Positions 10,501 through 28,875 of a stretch of 64,000 nt of DNA are shown here, piece by piece. The DNA comes from Lingula anatina (taxonomy: Eukaryota; Brachiopoda; Lingulata; Lingulida; Lingulidae). Location: NCBI RefSeq assembly GCF_001039355.2, contig NW_019775491.1:248001-312000 (forward strand), written 5' to 3'. How positions within the stretch are numbered: position 1 is the stretch's first letter; each line of letters opens with the position of its first letter. Below the pieces are notes generated by a model. That model ran no database searches. It had not been told where the DNA came from and worked only from the letters and a program-made list of their open reading frames with translations. Position numbers and translations under genes: made by a program.

Positions 10501-13500
10501 GCATATGTTTCAAGGAACCCAAGTTCAAGATAAAACTGGACTTGAATTACCTGTACTTTTGACATATTTTGATATCTCCAAGCAATCTTCATGCTGTCAT
10601 CAGCCTCACTTGATGAGGGCTGGGCATCTTGTACAGCACCTGGATCATCAACAATTGCAGATGGGAGCTCCTATACAAAAGACATCAAAAGACATTTTGC
10701 ATCTCTAAAATTCAATATAAGCATTAAATGTGTTCGATACACCCCACTTCAACTGAAATTGTTTTATTCTTTTTCTAGGGAGAAATACAAAATGAGAATA
10801 AGAACAATTTTTCATGTCATTTATCAAGTAAGGAAGTTTTTCTAAGGTCTCAAAGTATTGGTCAGGGTGAACCACTGACTATACTGTCCAAGTGACCCAG
10901 GAGAAGCTGCTGTTTTAAAATAGCAGTTTCCAGCTTGCCTGTTTCTGAAATAATGGTGCTCACCAGTTTGTGACATGGGTATAATGCAGATGGAAGTAAC
11001 AATAACAGAGGCCTTGAATGTATGTAAGCCTAAAGGTCTTAAAAGAATTTAGCAAAATTAAAAAAAAAACAGCTAAGAGAAATTACTGACTAACAAGTTA
11101 ACAACAGGATTCCAGCATACCCCTTAACTATAGGGGGAAAGTATAAAAAAAAACATCAGAATGTATTTAAATATTAAGAAAATTTGTATATGACCACCAT
11201 AAGCATTACATATGTGACATTTTATTGGAGACTGTCTAATGAATCTGTATGTTAACAATAAATGAAAACACAACAAATATGGCTTACTCAAAGCCACATT
11301 ATCTTTTTTGTGGTTTCTGCTATTAGTGAATTTTTCTTTGTCATTTAATGTTTGAGAATAAAAAATCTACTATTTCCACATGTAACACAAAGACATACCT
11401 TCACTATCTGATCTGGCTTGGTATCTGCAGTTGCCAAAAAGCTGCTATGTCCACAGACAATGCCTTCAGCAATAAAGTACTTCAATAAAAGCTTGCCATA
11501 ACTTCCATATGTATCTTCCTCTGCAATACATATTCGAATGTTTTAATGAGATTTTTTAAAAGCATGCAGTAATGAGCTTACTGAATAAGCTCTCATCTAT
11601 AGTAGGTATATCAGACTGATCAGAAAATTATAATACTAATATCTTCTGAAAGGTAATGCAAAAAACAGATGAATTCTTTTGGAATTTTTAAAATATTCCT
11701 ACAAGCAACAAAGATATTGAAGTTTTTCAACTGCTAAATTTCACCAAAAGTGTCCACAGTTTTCAGCTAAAAACCTGTGACCACTGACCAGCAGTGATCA
11801 CTCAACTGCAGCAGAGCAGCCTGTTAATGGGCCTTTGGCTCAAATTGCTTGTGACCAATTAAGACAATTAGGACTCTATGTAAATCTAATGACCCAGAAA
11901 CAAAACCAAAATGGCGACCGCACAAGCACATGGCTGGGATGGCTTCCGTGCAGATTAACTATACTTGGCATCGTTCAAATTTTCACAGGTTTTTCTTCCA
12001 TAAGATTGCAAATTTCATGAAGCTTAAAGGGTATAATTTACAAAAAAAATGCATGCAGTCCTTACCTAGAACTTTTAAACATTTCGTCGATGCAAAACTT
12101 TAAAACATCGGCAAATCAATGTTCTCAAAGATAGCAACATGGGAAGGTAAGGTAACCGGAATTTAGCCTTTGACTGCCAGCTTAGTTAGTAAATGGATTT
12201 TATTGGTTTATTTATACAGCGCTAAAAAAGATTTTTGAATGGAATGTCATCTGCGACCTGTGAGCAGGTCGGTAACAGCTTTCCCCAGCACTACGGTTGT
12301 ACAGGTTCTACTGTAGTAAGTATATCAGAAAATTTTTCAAACTGATCAGAAAATTAAAATACTTATATCTTCTGAAAGGTAATGCAAAAAACAGATGAAT
12401 TCTTTTGGAATTTTTAAAATATTCCTACAAGCAACAAAGATATTGAAGTATTTTAACTGCAAAATTTCACCAAAAGTGTCCACACTTTTCAGCTAAAGAC
12501 CTGTGACCAATGACTCAGACCAGCAGTAATCACTCAGCTGTAGCTGCAGCTCAAATTGCTTGTGACCAATTAGGGCAATTAGGGCTCTATGTTAATCTAA
12601 TGACCCGAAAACAAACCCAAATTGGCGACTGCACAAGCACATGGCTGGGATGGCTTCCATGCAGATCATGTACCATAAATATTGCGCATCATATAAACTA
12701 TACTTCGCATGGTTCAATTTTCATGATTTTTCGGCATAATATTGCAAATTTCATGAACTTTACACAAAATAAATTACAAAAACTTCCATGCAGTACTTAT
12801 CTGAAATTTTAAACATTTTGTCGAGGCAAAACTTAAAAACGTCCTCAAATCAAAGTTCTCTAAGACTGCAACACAGAAAATCACGTGACCGGAATTTACT
12901 CTTTGATTTACAGCTTATCTAGTAAATGCCTTGTATTTGTTTATTTACATGGCGCTTAAAGAGAGATTTAAAAAAAAGTTTGTCATAGGCGAGCTGTTAG
13001 CAGGCCGGTCTCAGTTTTGCACTTCACTGCCCCTGGATAGTTACTACTGTGGCGCCCCTAGCAGATTGTGATATACCTAACTGTAGCGCCCCTTGCAGAT
13101 TGTGATATACCTATCTATAGTTACAAATTTGCAGTTTAAAATTGTATGGCATACTCACCAACTAGAATTGCTGTGCCAACTGCTATGCCACCACCTGAAA
13201 AATATAAATGTAAAAATTACAATAAATATAAAATCTGAATAGGAAACAGATCTGGATATACTGACTGGTTACTTATCCAAATATCATGATCAATAAAGCA
13301 AATTTTCAGTAGGGAGCACAGATGACAATAAGTAGCACCAGTTGTTCTTTTTTGCAATCTGTCTTAAAAAAGTGTCTAAGGAGTTGAGCTACTTTTGAAC
13401 ATGACATCTTGGAAAATTGTCAAACATGGTGTCAAATTTAAAGACCCTACAACACGGATATGATTTGATTTAAATCAGATCACTAAAAATTCCATACTCA

Positions 13501-13799
13501 TATATTTGGCTTCCTGTACACCAAATATACAAGCATTATTAATCCCCACCATTATTAGAAAAAACGCGTGACACAACGTCACGATTTTTATTCGATATTT
13601 TTTTTTTAATAATTCGAAAAATAATGATATATGCTTAAAAATACTCTTAAAATATTCTACTCATACCAATCACACTATCGAAGGAAGGAACACCCGAAGA
13701 AATAAGTAACTGATTGTTGTGTAATGATGGTCTAGTGCCTGGAATTTGTAAAATCTTTGTGCTCACTTTCTTCCGAAAGCTCGTTGTGGGCGCTGCCAT
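7548..13799 (-). CDS. ELP4: Elongator complex protein 4
   Basis: ELP4 is one of the three RecA-fold subunits (Elp4-5-6) that form the accessory ring of Elongator, the complex for wobble-uridine modification of cytoplasmic tRNA. Ten coding exons on the minus strand: 13799-13667, 13194-13159, 11520-11399, 10670-10551, 9984-9863, 9665-9535, 8956-8802, 8536-8428, 8108-8002, 7667-7548. All junctions keep frame and together give 384 residues. Family landmarks: PGTRPS and LLISSG near the start; [14 protein letters not shown] over exons 1-2; [13 protein letters not shown] in exon 3; MKIAWRYQ in exon 4; RNILRIG in exon 6; LGSPLWG plus the [14 protein letters not shown] helix in exon 7; [11 protein letters not shown] in exon 8; RLNSLTCH and FTIE in exon 9; [10 protein letters not shown] and KLDF at the end. 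The ATG at 13799 sits in an AAGATGGC context; an upstream in-frame ATG would add 18 residues. Exon 2 is only 36 bp. The terminal exon has a second copy at 3820-3939. Vertebrate ELP4 is about 40 residues longer, mostly at the N-terminus. Confidence 0.95.
8102..8197. repeat. 48-bp tandem duplication across an ELP4 splice acceptor
   Basis: Two units of about 48 bp begin acaagcctgaaatagg at 8103 and 8151. The unit contains the minus-strand acceptor cctatttcag|gcttgt of ELP4 exon 9, so a second, near-identical acceptor lies 48 bases upstream in the transcript. Coding continuity supports the acceptor at 8108. Confidence 0.8.
9063..9270. mobile_element. MITE-like element, family 1
   Basis: About 208 bp with imperfect terminal inverted repeats: tattcccatagattttagat at the left and, reversed, catttccatagataagatcg at the right. 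Internal gatcgatc and gtaggcgg-type segments are shared with a second copy in opposite orientation at 27242-27454. No coding capacity; it lies in the ELP4 intron between exons 6 and 7. Confidence 0.75.
10001..10293. mobile_element. long-hairpin MITE in an ELP4 intron
   Basis: Two arms of more than 100 bp are inverted copies of each other: 10001 starts gcattcacaacgagttgagc, and 10293 read backwards starts gcattcacaaagagttgagc. They share the landmark ctaatcttttaatagtctct. The central loop is about 30 bp. The element begins only 16 bases from the minus-strand acceptor of ELP4 exon 5 (9984). A partial relative lies at 3990-4105. Confidence 0.85.
11602..12315. repeat. 0.7 kb intronic direct repeat, copy 1
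   Basis: This starts gtaggtatatcagactgatc and is repeated directly downstream at 12316-13046. Shared landmarks include acagatgaattcttttgg, gcacaagcacatggctggga and the end segment cctgtgagcaggtcggt. It lies in the ELP4 intron between exons 2 and 3 and has no open frame worth calling. The copies are clearly more diverged than the 3.6 kb duplication, so this is an older event. Confidence 0.8.
12316..13046. repeat. 0.7 kb intronic direct repeat, copy 2
   Basis: Second tandem copy of the unit at 11602-12315, with scattered indels. It is immediately followed by the 34-bp tandem repeat at 13047-13114. Confidence 0.8.
13047..13114. repeat. 34-bp tandem repeat, two units
   Basis: Two adjacent 34-bp units begin ctgtggcgcccctagcagat and ctgtagcgccccttgcagat and end gtgatatacct. 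They lie in the ELP4 intron, about 45 bases from exon 2. Confidence 0.8.
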
Positions 13800-14337
13800 C
13801 TTTGATTGCATTAGGTGATACTTCCGCTTCCGCAAACAACAAAAACAAACCACAGATGCTTGCAGACGATGTTTTAGTCTTTTTGATTGTTTTTGTTGTT
13901 TGCGCCAGAATGACGAACAAAATTGACTATAATCACATATGTTGACAAGAATAAAATATGTTTTTTCCTTTTATGACTTTTAAAATTGTAATTCTGTGGC
14001 GCCAAATGCACGCAGACGAACTCGTCGCTCGCGCATCACAACAAACGAAAAGCTCCGTGTCGGAGCAGGTGCTGGGTTTCATGTGAGGTAGAAAGGTAGA
14101 ATGCATGCGATGTTTGTCTTTTTTATGCATACAGCAAAAGTTAATAGACAAAGTTTTTATGTTAAACTGAATATATTGCACTAATTTTGTGAAAGTTATA
14201 GTCAAATAATCCATTTCAATGCTGTAATTTTTGATTTGTTTGTTTTTTAAACAAACTGCATTATTACAGGGTGTTAGTGGTATCTTGAGAAACATGTAAA
14301 TGTCATAAATTAATTATTTTTATTTTATTACTTTCAG
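13800..14337. promoter_or_regulatory. probable bidirectional promoter of ELP4 and FBXO47
   Basis: The interval lies between two head-to-head genes. It is richer in CpG than the introns on either side and holds repeated ETS-like cttccgc cores next to the ELP4 start (about 13821-13832). The ELP4 start codon itself lies in an AAGATGGC element typical of YY1-type core promoters. An inverted repeat of 18 bp (13831-13848 and 13887-13904) sits in the middle. FBXO47 probably has a non-coding first exon here, because its first coding exon is preceded by a good acceptor (ttactttcag, ending 14337). Confidence 0.5.
13831..13904. repeat. 18-bp inverted repeat in the ELP4/FBXO47 promoter
   Basis: cgcaaacaacaaaaacaa at 13831-13848 is the exact reverse complement of 13887-13904, with a 38-bp spacer. 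Confidence 0.8.
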
Positions 14338-14356
14338 CATTTTTTCTTTATTTTTT

Positions 14357-16969
14357 ATGTTTGAACTAGTAGGAGTTGGATTAGCCAATATGAAATCGAT
14401 TGTGCACCATTTTAAGTGTAAAAAACCGAGGAGATCTACTAGATTAGAAATCAAGGAACAAGTAGAAACAAAAGGAAAAATTGTCCAATATGGAGATTTG
14501 GGGTATTTTGAAATTTTGCCACCAGAATTAAAGACAAGAATTTTCCAGTGTGTTACAAGTAAGCAATTTTTTTTAGGAAAATAGATTTTTAATGATAAAA
14601 GTTCAAATAACAGTACTCATATTGATGACTGTGTTGTGGCATGTTTAATTAATTACAAAAATGTATCATTTGAACAAATATTGGTATGATACCAAACAAT
14701 GTTTTCTGTGAGTTGGTCATTGGTCAAAAGCCATATGTTCACTTCTGTAAATTTGGTTTGGATTTTTTTTGTTGGTTGAAGTATTTAATTGAATTTGTAG
14801 GAATAGAAATAAAACTGAATTGACACAGTGCTTTTTTGTTTGTATATTATCAAATTTGATTCAAGTTCTGTAATATTTGTTTTTTATATTTAGTTGAAGA
14901 ATTGAGTATGCTTGCTTTGTCATCCAAAAATATGAGAAATCGTGTGGAGCAGTATAGATGTTCCAAAGCTGGATTTAAAAGATTTATGCCAATAGCCAAA
15001 CTTCATTTACCGGCCCCATTGCCAATTGAAGATCAGGCAACATTGCTACATCACTTTTTAAAATTAGGCAAGTATCTAAATTCACACAAATGTGAGTAAG
15101 TTTTTTGTAACCCTTTTCAAATTAGACTGACTAGATTTAAGAGAGATTATTTACTTAATAAATTATGAAAGCAAAATTATTTTAACATGAATTATTATTA
15201 GATTATAACACACTTTTCAAATTAACCTACAGGTTTACTTATGAAGCGAAGTACATGTCTGTATGCCACAAAAGAGAGATTGAAATTAATAGATGCATAT
15301 TTGTCAAAGGTAGGATAATTATTAATGTCTAATTTACCTGAATTAGGATACTATAGGATACAAGTACATGAACTGTTTTTTATAAAGATCCTATCAATAC
15401 ATTTAATTTTTATATGTTTGGATTCGGCTGCATTTGCTACAATTTCTTTGAGTGCAAATGGCTGTGGAAAATGTACCCACATTATCTGCTTTTTTGCAAC
15501 TAACATTATTTTGCTTATTATGATGCTCACACTATAGTTTGCACAATTTCTTCAATTTTCAAAGGACCTTTAAATTGATATTTTATTTTTTCTAAGAGAA
15601 TTCAGATCAATGTTATTAACATTAATGACAAACAGTTGCTTTGGTCCCTCTGAACTGAAACAAAATCTTTTTAAATTTTCAGTTGTATTGTAAACATTCT
15701 AACTGCCCAGATATTTCAAATTGTATGGGGTTGCTGTGCTATGGAACATTTCTGAAATCTGTAATAGCAGGCTGGGATGACATGGAATGTGGGAGAGTCT
15801 TTGATTTTATCACCAACAGTACAGGAGTTTCTTCTGACATAGAAGCAATGCTGAAGACAGCACCAGGTATTGTATTTATTTTGATATTTTGATTAATGAG
15901 TTGGAATAAGGAATAACATGAAAAAATAAAACAAATCTTTCATCAAACAGATGTTCAATCACATTTTCCCTTTTAGGAAAAAATATGTGTTTCAACTACA
16001 GTACTGTGATACAGTAGAAGCATGTATTAGTGATATTTTGTTATTTAGGGTGAAATACCGAAAAGCAGTTAATGGAAGCAAAATATTCAAAATTGATCTT
16101 TACAATTTAGGAACTCAAGCAAATAGCAGTGTTGAACTGAATACAAGATTATTCTTCAGAAGAGGCATTTTAGATTTTATTAAAAGGAGAGATGAAAAGA
16201 CGGCTTGGCTGAGTCGAATTCTTAAACCCCAGCCTATTATATTTCAAGCTAGATTGCTGTATATAATATTTGGACCAGCCTCTGAAGGTATTTGAAGCAC
16301 ATTAACTCAGTTACACAAAAAATTTTTATTGATAATTTAAAGGTAACCTGAACACATTTTAGCAGGCCTGTAGCCAGGGGGTTCCAAACCCCCTCCCCCT
16401 TTTTGCTGGGAAAAGGTCCAGTCTGGGTGAAATTTTATCTAAGTACACAGAGGTTTCATGCTAAAAAGGTCCACTTTTTCAGAAAAATACACCCTCCCCT
16501 TGTCCCTTTTGAAATTGCTGGCTATGTTTAGGGTCTAACAAATGCTGAATGGCATTACTATACATGTAATATTCTACATTTCAAACTGGAGGTAAAGAGA
16601 ACTTAGATTAATACCTTTGGTTCTACAGGAGAGATAGAGTGGGATGAAGTGTCAGAAAGTACTCCACGGAATGCACAAGAAGCACAACAACACTTTGGTC
16701 AGTTGGCAAGTGCATTGACCATGTTATATCATTACCACAGTGAGTGGTCAGAAGATGATATCATTAGTGTGTTAGATGAGCTTACAAGTGAGTTGTACAC
16801 TTATATTTTAAAATGTCCAGCAGTGCTTGGTAGTTAAAGTGAAGGTCTGAATGAAGAGTCCATCTGTTAATGAATTGTATGCTAGTCATTTAGTGTTGGA
16901 ATCTTTGATACAGTTTTAATTTTACTAGATTTTTCAAATGTTGAAGAAATTTAAGAGATAACCCATTAA

Positions 16970-17007
<38 letters not shown>

Positions 17008-17928
17008 CCCATCATTATTAAAAGTCATAAAAACCTTGGTTTGTTAAAAATGTCTAGATTTACCAGATGAATGGGTGTCAGAAAATGTTGCTCATCTTTT
17101 GACACTGTGTGGAGACACTATCACTGTGAGGTCCATTGCAAGCAAGGCCATCAATGGCAGAATGCAAGAAGTAGCTAATATCATTACTTCTATAAGTCTG
17201 GTGAGTGCTAAATGCAGTCTTTTTATTATTCTTTTTTATGCAGGAGTTTAAAGTGAAATAATATATGCTACAGTAATATATCATTTTGATATATTTTATT
17301 TTACATTTTAATGAAAAAAATCACCCTGACACCATTTCAATTGGAGATTAATTTTGTGCCAGATGCATTTTATCTGCAATGCGATCGCTCCGAATTCTAG
17401 GTGTGTGTGAAGAACCACTACAACAGCAGTTGGGTAGTCTTCCTGGTTAGAAAAACATGCAGTTTGTTGGACAACCCAAAAGATAAACTGGCTCTCCTCA
17501 ATAATATTGCAGAGACGTTCAAAGATTCCATTATGGACCTCCATGAGTACGGGGAGTCAGGTAAATGTTGTATAATAAGAATACTAAAATAACTTCAAAG
17601 ATAAAAATAATGATGAAGAGTCTGTTACTTTAAGTTTGACATTGATAAAAAGAAATAGAACGTTTATTGAAAAAAAATTAAATAACATTGTAAAACCACA
17701 GAAACTGACGTCGCATCATTAGATATAATTCATCTTCTTATTTGAAAAGTTAACAGGTAAATGTAATTGTTGTAATTAGAATAAAATAAATATGACATTT
17801 TTGTTTACTCAGAAGAGAGAGATGCAGACTTGGAATTTTTGGTGACTGCCCAAGCAGAATTTATGAAGGAAGTTCTTCCGCTAGCCTTTGATGATTCACT
17901 CAGTGGAAGGAAATGCAGCATTGGTTAA
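14357..17928 (+). CDS. FBXO47: F-box only protein 47
   Basis: FBXO47 is an F-box protein, a likely SKP1/Cullin-1 adaptor; in vertebrates it is germ-line biased and needed in meiotic prophase. Nine coding exons: 14357-14558, 14894-15067, 15233-15309, 15683-15866, 16015-16287, 16629-16787, 17058-17200, 17401-17560, 17813-17928. The frame is kept at each junction and gives 495 residues (human about 450). The F-box covers roughly residues 50-90 (ILPPELKTRIFQCVT, then LSMLALSSKNM). Later landmarks are LGLLMKRST and ATKERLK, CMGLLCYGTFL plus AGWDDMEC, AWLSRILKP and QARLLYIIFGP, LDEL, EWVSENVAHLL, ASKAINGR, and AQAEFMKEVL. Intron 2 has a GC donor (ttag|gcaagt); this is the choice that keeps the conserved LGLL. 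The start of exon 5 is the least certain junction and adds about 30 residues absent from the human protein. The start may instead be Met12. AATAAA at 18443 fits the 3' end. Confidence 0.93.
16361..16536. mobile_element. MITE-like foldback element, family 2, in an FBXO47 intron
   Basis: The left end, caggcctgtagccagg, and the right end, reversed (catagccagcaatttcaaaa), form imperfect inverted repeats around about 130 bp of C-rich, non-coding sequence. The fragment at about 133-280 shares the end sequence. Confidence 0.5.
16973..17003. repeat. (TA)n microsatellite
   Basis: About 15 uninterrupted TA units in the FBXO47 intron before exon 7. Confidence 0.9.
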
Positions 17929-20288
17929 ATCTCTATACAAGTTGCAAAAATGAATGACTACTACACATACAAATTATTCACAAGTAATTCATGATTTGGT
18001 TAACAGAAAAGGTTTTTACTTGACATGATGCCTTCATAACGTTATTGGGGCTAACTGCATCAATGTGAACTGCTTTTTCTCCATTAACCAGTGTTATTTC
18101 TATATAATTCATCTTCTTATTTATTGATTGTTAATGTGGTTATCTCTGTGATAATATTTATGTGATATACATTTTCACTTAAATTTACAAATTGTAGTTA
18201 AAGGAACTTTTTTATACTTTTCACGTCACATGAATTAAACCAAGTACTATTGAGATAGTTTATGTTATAAATGAGGAATAATATAGATCATATTTTATTG
18301 TAAGACAGCCCATTCCTACTAAAAAAGGTACAGAAAACATTTTTGTTTTCTAATTAAGGTCAAACAGTGCCAGGTTGTTTTTAAGTTTCACGATAATAAC
18401 TTTTTTTTTCTTAAGATGTTATGTTTTAAGGAAGTATATTTCAATAAACAAACTCTTCACAATATACTTCATTTTTTTTATTATATTTACATATTTGTAG
18501 TTATGTATATATTTATATATTCACAAGTCTATTATTATCACACTCTTAGTGGATCACAACTTTTCCCATGGGAGGTTTTCTGAATATACAACTACAGCAG
18601 TTTTATACAGCAAACTATGGACACGAATGGTTCATGCTGAGGACCAGAACCAGTAAAGGTGGGACCCAATATGAAGCTTTATATATTTTAGGTGTATTTG
18701 CCAGACACTTAACAAGCAGTAAGCAATCACATGTTGTTAGCACCAAAAGCTCTATTACCATTTTTACTTCAACACTGATCCTGACATCTAACAACTTAAC
18801 ATAACAAACATAAATATCACAATGTTAGGAGAAAATAAAAGCACCAACACCTGCTTTCTCTGGTGACTGGGCAATGTATGGTTCATCCTTAGCACGCCAA
18901 AATTAAAAGAATGAAAGGTTGGCACAAGCAATGTCATTTAAGCCTGCAGTTTTAATAATATGCTATTTACATCCATTATCATTAAAATTAACAAGGTGCC
19001 CAAAATCCCCTTTCCTCTCTAATATGCATTCTGGGAAATTCCTTGAAACATTAAAGCACCTCATCCCAATAGTCTGATACTACTAAGATCGATACTGTTA
19101 TCTGGAGGTAGTTACATCTACAAAATTGAATGGATATAAATATCAAATTTCTGCCTAATATTTTATCAAAACAATACCAGCATATGGGGGACATATCACA
19201 CATTCAATAATGAGCTACACAACCACAGAACTGTTATGAGAAGTGTCGTTTTCCCCATTACACAAAATCAAACTATTATCTCAGATTGTGATCCAAGGTC
19301 AAGCTATTTTACAATGCAGGTAGCCAATTGCAAACATTAAGAACCATTCCAATTTCATCTACATTTGAAAGACAAATTCATAAACTTGATCAGGACTTCC
19401 ATTTCATATGTGCAGTCGTGGTTATGCAGGACAAGTGGTAAAAAATTTCTTACAGTTTCAGTTTGCATTTATTTACCTTGTCTCGAAAGGATCAGATATC
19501 TTTTTTTCTAATCACTACATCTTTTGAATAAGAGAAAAATGTATGTCCACACTGTGTGCCACATCCGTATGTGTTAATCATATTTCCTTGTCTCATTATA
19601 CACTTAATGTCCCAAAGTATTGTTTCATACCAAGGTAACCATAAAATAAACCTCAAGAATATTGACACTTGGTTAAACATTACTTTCATGTAAAAATAAA
19701 ATGGGAGACAATCAGCTTGTGCTTCTCTCCATCTATCAACTACACACAAATAAATTATATTCTTCTTTGGTAAACAACTAAAGCCTTGGGCTTCATAAAT
19801 GTGCACAAAATTAACAGTTAACATATGGAAGAACTTGTAGATAAAGCTGGATTGCAGCATGTCATAAACCAAACCTTTATCTCAGATAATTAAATTGTGC
19901 ACTTTTTTAAAATCATGCTTTCAAATTGCCAATGTATAACACTTAAATAATATCACTGATATTTCACAGAAGTTTTGTGTTGTTGTTATAACATTAAGCA
20001 ATATGAAAAGTCACCCAGGTCAGATAAAAAAATCTAGGTCAACAAATGTTTCTTTCACAATTATTCATGATCCTGAGATATGACCTTCATATTTTCTTCT
20101 CATTCCGTCTCTAGACAGCTTAGACACTGCCCAGAAAGTTTCTGCAAAGCATTATGCCTGTGACAACACTGCTAAGCTTTTAAGCATTCCAGAAACAAAG
20201 ATAGCATGTGTCAATTCAATATTGACTCCATTAGCAATGTTGTAAAATTTAACAACCGAAGTTGTATCACAGACAGGAATGGCCTTTT
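17929..20288. other. tail-to-tail 3' UTRs of FBXO47 and STK38
   Basis: No coding exon is seen. FBXO47 has an AATAAA at 18443-18448. The rest, up to the STK38 stop codon at 20289, reads as a long AT-rich 3' UTR of STK38 or as spacer. Short open frames here are isolated and lack acceptors or similarity. Confidence 0.5.
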
Positions 20289-28863
<8,575 letters not shown>

Positions 28864-28875
28864 CTTTTTAGAACT

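Noticed and set aside
13933-14295. 120-codon minus-strand frame upstream of ELP4
   Set aside because: AT-rich, lies in the bidirectional promoter, no known motifs; ELP4 is complete without it.
19492-19872. 126-codon minus-strand frame downstream of STK38
   Set aside because: Falls in the presumed STK38 3' UTR, with no similarity or start context.
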